From: Ampullaceana balthica
Taxonomy: Eukaryota; Mollusca; Gastropoda; Lymnaeidae
Direction: 5' to 3'
Assembly: GCA_944989445.1 (NCBI GenBank)
Contig: CALYLW010000039.1
Location: 372,001 to 436,000 of the forward strand
DNA length: 64,000 nt
Shown: one piece after another, positions 56,501 through 64,000 of the stretch
Layout of the letters: each line of letters starts with the position of its first letter
How positions within the stretch are numbered: position 1 is the first letter of the stretch
The notes under the pieces: model-generated
What the model saw: only the letters and a program-made list of their open reading frames with translations
What the model was told of the DNA's origin: nothing
Database searches by the model: none
Program-made: the position numbers and the translations under genes

Positions 56501-59500
56501 AACCTAGAGACTTTTCAATGTTAGTGAACTCTGAGGTCTCGCCTTAGAAACCTAGAGACTTTTCAATGTTAGTGAACTCTGAGGTCTCGCCTTAGAAACC
56601 TAGAGACTTTTCAATGTTAGTGAACTCTGAGGTCTCGCCTTAGAAACCTAGAGACTTTTCAATGTTAGTGAACTCTGAGGTCTCGCCTTAGAAACCTAGA
56701 GACTTTTCAATGTTAGTGAACTCTGAGGTCTCGCCTTAGAAACCTAGAGACTTTTCAATGTTAGTGAACTCTGAGGTCTCGCCTTAGAAACCTAGAGACT
56801 TTTCAATGTTAGTGAACTCTGAGGTCTCGCCTTAGAAACCTAGAGACTTTTCAATGTTAGTGAACTCTGAGGTCTCGCCTTAGAAACCTAGAGACTTTTC
56901 AATGTTAGTGAACTCTGAGGTCTCGCCTTAGAAACCTAGAGACTTTTCAATGTTAGTGAACTCTGAGGTCTCGCCTTAGAAACCTAGAGACTTTTCAATG
57001 TTAGTGAACTCTGAGGTCTCGCCTTAGAAACCTAGAGACTTTTCAATGTTAGTGAACTCTGAGGTCTCGCCTTAGAAACCTAGAGACTTTTCAATGTTAG
57101 TGAACTCTGAGGTCTCGCCTTAGAAACCTAGAGACTTTTCAATGTTAGTGAACTCTGAGGTCTCGCCTTAGAAACCTAGAGACTTTTCAATGTTAGTGAA
57201 CTCTGAGGTCTCGCCTTAGAAACCTAGAGACTTTTCAATGTTAGTGAACTCTGAGGTCTCGCCTTAGAAACCTAGAGACTTTTCAATGTTAGTGAACTCT
57301 GAGGTCTCGCCTTAGAAACCTAGAGACTTTTCAATGTTAGTGAACTCTGAGGTCTCGCCTTAGAAACCTAGAGACTTTTCAATGTTAGTGAACTCTGAGG
57401 TCTCGCCTTAGAAACCTAGAGACTTTTCAATGTTAGTGAACTCTGAGGTCTCGCCTTAGAAACCTAGAGACTTTTCAATGTTAGTGAACTCTGAGGTCTC
57501 GCCTTAGAAACCTAGAGACTTTTCAATGTTAGTGAACTCTGAGGTCTCGCCTTAGAAACCTAGAGACTTTTCAATGTTAGTGAACTCTGAGGTCTCGCCT
57601 TAGAAACCTAGAGACTTTTCAATGTTAGTGAACTCTGAGGTCTCGCCTTAGAAACCTAGAGACTTTTCAATGTTAGTGAACTCTGAGGTCTCGCCTTAGA
57701 AACCTAGAGACTTTTCAATGTTAGTGAACTCTGAGGTCTCGCCTTAGAAACCTAGAGACTTTTCAATGTTAGTGAACTCTGAGGTCTCGCCTTAGAAACC
57801 TAGAGACTTTTCAATGTTAGTGAACTCTGAGGTCTCGCCTTAGAAACCTAGAGACTTTTCAATGTTAGTGAACTCTGAGGTCTCGCCTTAGAAACCTAGA
57901 GACTTTTCAATGTTAGTGAACTCTGAGGTCTCGCCTTAGAAACCTAGAGACTTTTCAATGTTAGTGAACTCTGAGGTCTCGCCTTAGAAACCTAGAGACT
58001 TTTCAATGTTAGTGAACTCTGAGGTCTCGCCTTAGAAACCTAGAGACTTTTCAATGTTAGTGAACTCTGAGGTCTCGCCTTAGAAACCTAGAGACTTTTC
58101 AATGTTAGTGAACTCTGAGGTCTCGCCTTAGAAACCTAGAGACTTTTCAATGTTAGTGAACTCTGAGGTCTCGCCTTAGAAACCTAGAGACTTTTCAATG
58201 TTAGTGAACTCTGAGGTCTCGCCTTAGAAACCTAGAGACTTTTCAATGTTAGTGAACTCTGAGGTCTCGCCTTAGAAACCTAGAGACTTTTCAATGTTAG
58301 TGAACTCTGAGGTCTCGCCTTAGAAACCTAGAGACTTTTCAATGTTAGTGAACTCTGAGGTCTCGCCTTAGAAACCTAGAGACTTTTCAATGTTAGTGAA
58401 CTCTGAGGTCTCGCCTTAGAAACCTAGAGACTTTTCAATGTTAGTGAACTCTGAGGTCTCGCCTTAGAAACCTAGAGACTTTTCAATGTTAGTGAACTCT
58501 GAGGTCTCGCCTTAGAAACCTAGAGACTTTTCAATGTTAGTGAACTCTGAGGTCTCGCCTTAGAAACCTAGAGACTTTTCAATGTTAGTGAACTCTGAGG
58601 TCTCGCCTTAGAAACCTAGAGACTTTTCAATGTTAGTGAACTCTGAGGTCTCGCCTTAGAAACCTAGAGACTTTTCAATGTTAGTGAACTCTGAGGTCTC
58701 GCCTTAGAAACCTAGAGACTTTTCAATGTTAGTGAACTCTGAGGTCTCGCCTTAGAAACCTAGAGACTTTTCAATGTTAGTGAACTCTGAGGTCTCGCCT
58801 TAGAAACCTAGAGACTTTTCAATGTTAGTGAACTCTGAGGTCTCGCCTTAGAAACCTAGAGACTTTTCAATGTTAGTGAACTCTGAGGTCTCGCCTTAGA
58901 AACCTAGAGACTTTTCAATGTTAGTGAACTCTGAGGTCTCGCCTTAGAAACCTAGAGACTTTTCAATGTTAGTGAACTCTGAGGTCTCGCCTTAGAAACC
59001 TAGAGACTTTTCAATGTTAGTGAACTCTGAGGTCTCGCCTTAGAAACCTAGAGACTTTTCAATGTTAGTGAACTCTGAGGTCTCGCCTTAGAAACCTAGA
59101 GACTTTTCAATGTTAGTGAACTCTGAGGTCTCGCCTTAGAAACCTAGAGACTTTTCAATGTTAGTGAACTCTGAGGTCTCGCCTTAGAAACCTAGAGACT
59201 TTTCAATGTTAGTGAACTCTGAGGTCTCGCCTTAGAAACCTAGAGACTTTTCAATGTTAGTGAACTCTGAGGTCTCGCCTTAGAAACCTAGAGACTTTTC
59301 AATGTTAGTGAACTCTGAGGTCTCGCCTTAGAAACCTAGAGACTTTTCAATGTTAGTGAACTCTGAGGTCTCGCCTTAGAAACCTAGAGACTTTTCAATG
59401 TTAGTGAACTCTGAGGTCTCGCCTTAGAAACCTAGAGACTTTTCAATGTTAGTGAACTCTGAGGTCTCGCCTTAGAAACCTAGAGACTTTTCAATGTTAG

Positions 59501-60925
59501 TGAACTCTGAGGTCTCGCCTTAGAAACCTAGAGACTTTTCAATGTTAGTGAACTCTGAGGTCTCGCCTTAGAAACCTAGAGACTTTTCAATGTTAGTGAA
59601 CTCTGAGGTCTCGCCTTAGAAACCTAGAGACTTTTCAATGTTAGTGAACTCTGAGGTCTCGCCTTAGAAACCTAGAGACTTTTCAATGTTAGTGAACTCT
59701 GAGGTCTCGCCTTAGAAACCTAGAGACTTTTCAATGTTAGTGAACTCTGAGGTCTCGCCTTAGAAACCTAGAGACTTTTCAATGTTAGTGAACTCTGAGG
59801 TCTCGCCTTAGAAACCTAGAGACTTTTCAATGTTAGTGAACTCTGAGGTCTCGCCTTAGAAACCTAGAGACTTTTCAATGTTAGTGAACTCTGAGGTCTC
59901 GCCTTAGAAACCTAGAGACTTTTCAATGTTAGTGAACTCTGAGGTCTCGCCTTAGAAACCTAGAGACTTTTCAATGTTAGTGAACTCTGAGGTCTCGCCT
60001 TAGAAACCTAGAGACTTTTCAATGTTAGTGAACTCTGAGGTCTCGCCTTAGAAACCTAGAGACTTTTCAATGTTAGTGAACTCTGAGGTCTCGCCTTAGA
60101 AACCTAGAGACTTTTCAATGTTAGTGAACTCTGAGGTCTCGCCTTAGAAACCTAGAGACTTTTCAATGTTAGTGAACTCTGAGGTCTCGCCTTAGAAACC
60201 TAGAGACTTTTCAATGTTAGTGAACTCTGAGGTCTCGCCTTAGAAACCTAGAGACTTTTCAATGTTAGTGAACTCTGAGGTCTCGCCTTAGAAACCTAGA
60301 GACTTTTCAATGTTAGTGAACTCTGAGGTCTCGCCTTAGAAACCTAGAGACTTTTCAATGTTAGTGAACTCTGAGGTCTCGCCTTAGAAACCTAGAGACT
60401 TTTCAATGTTAGTGAACTCTGAGGTCTCGCCTTAGAAACCTAGAGACTTTTCAATGTTAGTGAACTCTGAGGTCTCGCCTTAGAAACCTAGAGACTTTTC
60501 AATGTTAGTGAACTCTGAGGTCTCGCCTTAGAAACCTAGAGACTTTTCAATGTTAGTGAACTCTGAGGTCTCGCCTTAGAAACCTAGAGACTTTTCAATG
60601 TTAGTGAACTCTGAGGTCTCGCCTTAGAAACCTAGAGACTTTTCAATGTTAGTGAACTCTGAGGTCTCGCCTTAGAAACCTAGAGACTTTTCAATGTTAG
60701 TGAACTCTGAGGTCTCGCCTTAGAAACCTAGAGACTTTTCAATGTTAGTGAACTCTGAGGTCTCGCCTTAGAAACCTAGAGACTTTTCAATGTTAGTGAA
60801 CTCTGAGGTCTCGCCTTAGAAACCTAGAGACTTTTCAATGTTAGTGAACTCTGAGGTCTCGCCTTAGAAACCTAGAGACTTTTCAATGTTAGTGAACTCT
60901 GAGGTCTCGACTTAGAAACCTAGAG
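47531..60925. repeat. 48 bp satellite array, 278 periods, 13.3 kb
   Basis: The anchor TTAGAAACCTAGA occurs first at 47568 and last at 60912, exactly 278 x 48 bp apart, so there is no net indel. A clean unit is 49248-49295; it contains GACTTTTCAATGTTAG and CTGAGGTCTCG and is about 42 percent GC. All six frames have a stop in every unit, so it is non-coding. A diverged partial unit (47531-47567) marks the left edge. I see one variable site, the base before the last C (GCC or GAC). There are no spacers, so it is not a CRISPR-type array. It may be an interstitial or heterochromatic satellite; location on the chromosome is unknown. Confidence 0.98.
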
Positions 60926-61945
60926 CTTATATAGGATTCTGTTTTCCCGACTGCACAGTGTCAATATTTTCATCCCATTGAAACTCCTGAGAATAAGAGA
61001 GGCAATCCCATGAGGTCAAAATGACCTCCTAAATAAAACCTTTCGCCAATGGTTAATTAATAATGGGGTGATGAAAACGTGGGTTTTGCTTGGTACATAG
61101 AGTCTTTTGGTCACCTGCTCAACCCGGAGAAGACCCAGCTATTCCGAGGGCCGTTCACTACTATACGGGTAAGGATAACTAATAACTTGAGGAAACACAC
61201 ATACAGATTTTCAATGTAGACACGTTATAGAATGCTGTCTTAATAGTAATGTTGTTCTTTTTTTTTAAGGGGGGGGGTAAATTAGAAATCTGGTCATTCA
61301 TATAACAAAAGACAATAGAATAATATATGCCTTCTTCTTCTATATACTTAGGGACCATGAATTTTTTAAAAATAATTTTGTATGTTGAATGGATTTGCGA
61401 TGTTACTGTTACGTGGATACCTCATTACATGGGACAAGGTTTTAAGAGACTAAGGGGCTATAGATAACCCTCACGACATGGTCATAGTGATCTAACGGTT
61501 TCGTGCAGCTCGTAGATTTACCTTAAAAGGCCTAGGGCTTAAATCTTTTAGAGCCCTTTGATGACGGTGCCGCTCGTCTTTTGTGGACCTCGACAAAATG
61601 TCGTGTATGGGCTATATGTGAAGCCACGGCACGCATGTCTTGATGTGTGTACACAAATGGATTTAGTAGCTACAATCCGGTGCTTAGTTCGTGTATGATG
61701 TAGCTACAAACTGGTGCTTATAGCTTATGTATGTTGTAACTACACAAACAAGTGTTAGGCTTATTATAAATGGTCACTCAAATCTCTTTAAAAATATAAG
61801 AATTATAAATTAAATTTCTGTTTAATTTTTCAAAAACCCCTCTCCCGTGTATGTTCCGAGTATTTTAATCCAAGCATGTAGTAGAGTGAAAAAGATTGTT
61901 TTGGGACAAGTTAAAAAAAAATATTTTCTATTTTAATTTTTTAAA
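60926..61945. other. Unassigned spacer between two satellites
   Basis: About 1 kb. It holds a poly-T/poly-G run near 61255-61280 and an imperfect ~45 bp tandem at 61665-61745 (TGTAGCTACAAACTGGTGCT-like). No gene is seen. Confidence 0.45.
61485..61560 (+). repeat. Possible tRNA-derived SINE head
   Basis: TAGTGATCTAACGG resembles a pol III A box and AGGGCTTAAATC, about 50 bp on, a weak B box. No cloverleaf can be drawn. Low confidence. Confidence 0.25.
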
Positions 61946-61946
61946 A

Positions 61947-62730
61947 CCAAGTTAGACTGTTTGATTAAGTTAGCATTGTTAGACCAAGTTAGACTGTTTG
62001 ATTAAGTTAGCATTGTTAGACCAAGTTAGACTGTTTGATTAAGTTAGCATTGTTAGACCAAGTTAGACTGTTTGATTAAGTTAGCATTGTTAAACCAAGT
62101 TAGACTGTTTGATTAATTAACATGCTATACTTAAACCAAGTTAGACTGTTTGATTAAGTTAGCATGTTAGTGTTTAACCAAGTTAGACTGTTTGATTAAG
62201 TTAGCATGTTAGACCAAGTTAGACTGTTTGATTAAGTTAACATGTTAAATCAAGTTAGACTGTTTGATTAACTTAGCATGTTAGTGTTAAACCAAGTTAG
62301 ACTGTTTGATTAAGTTAGCATGTTAGACCAAGTTAGACTGTTTGATTAAGTTAGCATGTTAGACCAAGTTAGACTGTTTGATTAAGTTACCATGTTAGAC
62401 CAAGTTAGACTGTTTGATTAAGTTACCATGTTAGACCAAGTTAGACTGTTTGATTAAGGTACCATGTTAGACCAAGTTAGACTGTTTGATTAAGTTAGCA
62501 TGTTAGACCAAGTTAGACTGTTTGATTAAGTTAGCATGTTAGACCAAGTTAGACTGTTTAATTAAGTTAGCATGTTAGACCAAGTTAGACTGTTTGATTA
62601 AGTTAGCATGTTAGACCAAGTTAGACTGTTTGATTAAGTTAGCATGTTAGACCAAGTTAGACTGTTTGATTAAGTTAGCATGTTAGGCCAAGTTAGACTG
62701 TTTGATTAAGTTAGCATGTTAGTGTTAGAC
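61947..62730. repeat. 36-37 bp satellite array, about 21 units
   Basis: The unit contains ACCAAGTTAGACTGTTTGAT and TAAGTTAGCATGTTAG. Early units have CATTGTTAG (37 bp) and later ones CATGTTAG (36 bp), and two or three carry an extra GTGTTA. Unlike the 48 bp array, units differ by substitutions and small indels. Decayed copies (ACCAAGTTAACYT) trail on to about 62900. Confidence 0.95.
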
Positions 62731-63121
62731 CAGGTTAGTCTGTTTTGACCAAGATAACCTTTTTTTTTAAAAACCAAGTTAACTTTTTAATACTAAGTTT
62801 ACTAAGTTAACCTGTGAGACCAAGCAAACTTTTTAAAGAACCAATTTACCTGTTTGACCAAGTTTATCTGACCAAGTTAAATTCTTACACCAAGTTAACA
62901 TTTTACAAAAATATTCGATTCTTACTAGTTATCCTTTTTTCAAGACAAACTAGCAAGTCAACCTGTTAGTACTAGAATATGTTTGAACTTTTTAAAAACG
63001 TATCCTGTTTTATCAACTTATCTTAATTGTTTTTACCAAACTTATCCAATGTATCGATTAAATTTTTGTACAGGTTCACGCTATTATGTAATATCTGATG
63101 ACTGGATCGGGATTCTTGAAT

Positions 63122-63175
63122 GTGTATTTAATGATGTGTCATACCATACATATGATGTGTCATACCATACATATG
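63122..63175 (+). repeat. 21 bp direct duplication
   Basis: GATGTGTCATACCATACATA+T is present twice in a row. It lies in an open frame of 124 codons (62983-63357) that has no recognisable domain and sits in satellite-flanking DNA, so I do not call it a gene. Confidence 0.8.
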
Positions 63176-63659
63176 AGGGAACATATCCCAAGCTGTCAAA
63201 TAATCCAATGTGCTTCCCAATATTGCTACTTGATCTAAGTCAATGTTCAAAGCTGGTATCTAAACAAAGTTATGCCTCAACATTGTCACCTAATCCAGTT
63301 TGCGTTTTTTACATTCTCGCCGAATCCCATAGATGTTTTTATTATTGCGTGGATTAATCAGATTTACGATTCAACATTGTTGCCTGCTCCGATTTATATC
63401 GTCGCGTCTTCCCAATAGTATGGATCAACTTTGTCACGTCTTCTAAAGATAAGCGTTTATTGCGGCTATAGGTTTCTCACTCACAAAACCCTATATTTCA
63501 TATAACCACAAGCCCAACGACATTTACCACTCACTCTTACTCTTACCCCTCTAGAATATAGTTCATCTTCACTACCCCAAACCATTACCAAAATAATAAT
63601 AAATAATTATTATTATTATTTTTTTTTAAATAAAATTATTTTTTTAGTCCCATAACCTC

Positions 63660-63860
63660 TTTTTTGTGGTCGCAGGGGATTCTAATGTTTCCATTAGAAC
63701 ATTCTCGGGCTCGGTAGACCCTGGCGGCGCCCATCCCTCTCCAGGTCAGCAGAGGACTTTCTTAGCTTTAGTCATTCATCAACATTTTTATAGCGGCTTT
63801 AACGTGGGCTCGATCCCACGCCCCTCAGCTTGTGACTTCGCGATCCAGCCGCCAATAATA
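63660..63860 (-). repeat. SINE-like element
   Basis: Read on the minus strand: GGCGGCTGGATCGCGAAGTC, then GGGATCGAGCCCACG (B-box-like), then AGCCGCTATAAAAATGTTGA. An (AAT)n tract adjoins its minus-strand 5' side (63853-63885) and another AT-rich (AAT)n tract lies at 63590-63650 beyond its other end. The layout is that of a tRNA-related SINE; family unknown. Confidence 0.45.
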
Positions 63861-64000
63861 ATTATAATAATAATAATTGAAAAATAAAAATAAAAGGCAA
63901 CGTTGCAAATCCCATACTAATCTATGAGCTCATCTTTCCAAGACCAGACTTGAGATCACTTGTGCTTCACACCTTCTCCCCCCCTCACCCCCACCTTCCC

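Noticed and set aside
47531..60925. Regular array suggesting CRISPR or a repeat-protein gene
   Set aside because: Units are contiguous with no spacers, and every one of the six frames has a stop in each 48 bp unit.
62983..63357. 124-codon open frame on the + strand
   Set aside because: Begins in decayed satellite sequence, includes a 21 bp direct duplication and has no recognisable motif.

Overview
The window looks like nuclear DNA of an intron-rich, AT-rich invertebrate. A mollusc, probably a gastropod, is my best inference; it rests on the style of the two host genes and of the repeats, not on any diagnostic marker. There are no bacterial or organellar genes. Two multi-exon protein genes face each other tail to tail, and the right-hand half is almost entirely mobile and tandem repeats.

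Left (1-22.3 kb, + strand): after a duplicated CAA-rich repeat (1-1.33 kb), 32 exons of a THADA-family gene run from 1604 to a stop at 22345. About 1,650 residues are covered; the first exon opens with a splice acceptor, so the 5' end lies outside the window. THADA is the large HEAT/ARM-repeat partner of the FTSJ1/Trm7 tRNA 2'-O-methyltransferase. Its introns carry a ~430 bp MITE, SINE-like copies, short tandem repeats and, in the 4 kb intron at 15.1-19.1 kb, a small DNA transposon whose decayed gene keeps only a basic coiled coil and a PHD finger.

Middle (26.3-35.7 kb, - strand): a classical calpain of 19 coding exons, about 982 residues, whose exon phases close perfectly. It has a long low-complexity N-terminus with a QPRDRD(S/T) minisatellite, a protease core with Cys, His and Asn all present, a C2-like domain and a penta-EF-hand domain. 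The ~4 kb between the two genes holds no recognisable gene. A tRNA-Val-like pseudogene sits in a calpain intron.

Right (36-47.5 kb): nested transposons. A non-LTR retrotransposon fragment on the - strand is split by a 2.5 kb hAT element that left an 8 bp target duplication. A tandem pair of 748 bp foldback repeats, a second hAT element with another element nested in it, and further LINE 3' tails follow.

Far right (47.5-64 kb): a 48 bp satellite of 278 periods with no net length change (13.3 kb), then a 36-37 bp satellite of about 21 units, then SINE-like and simple-repeat sequence. No host gene is visible after 35.8 kb. I found no new enzymatic or defence system. The most unusual objects are the near-invariant 48 bp array, the PHD-tailed mini-transposon, the duplicated foldback, and an imperfect palindromic core shared by otherwise unlike repeats.
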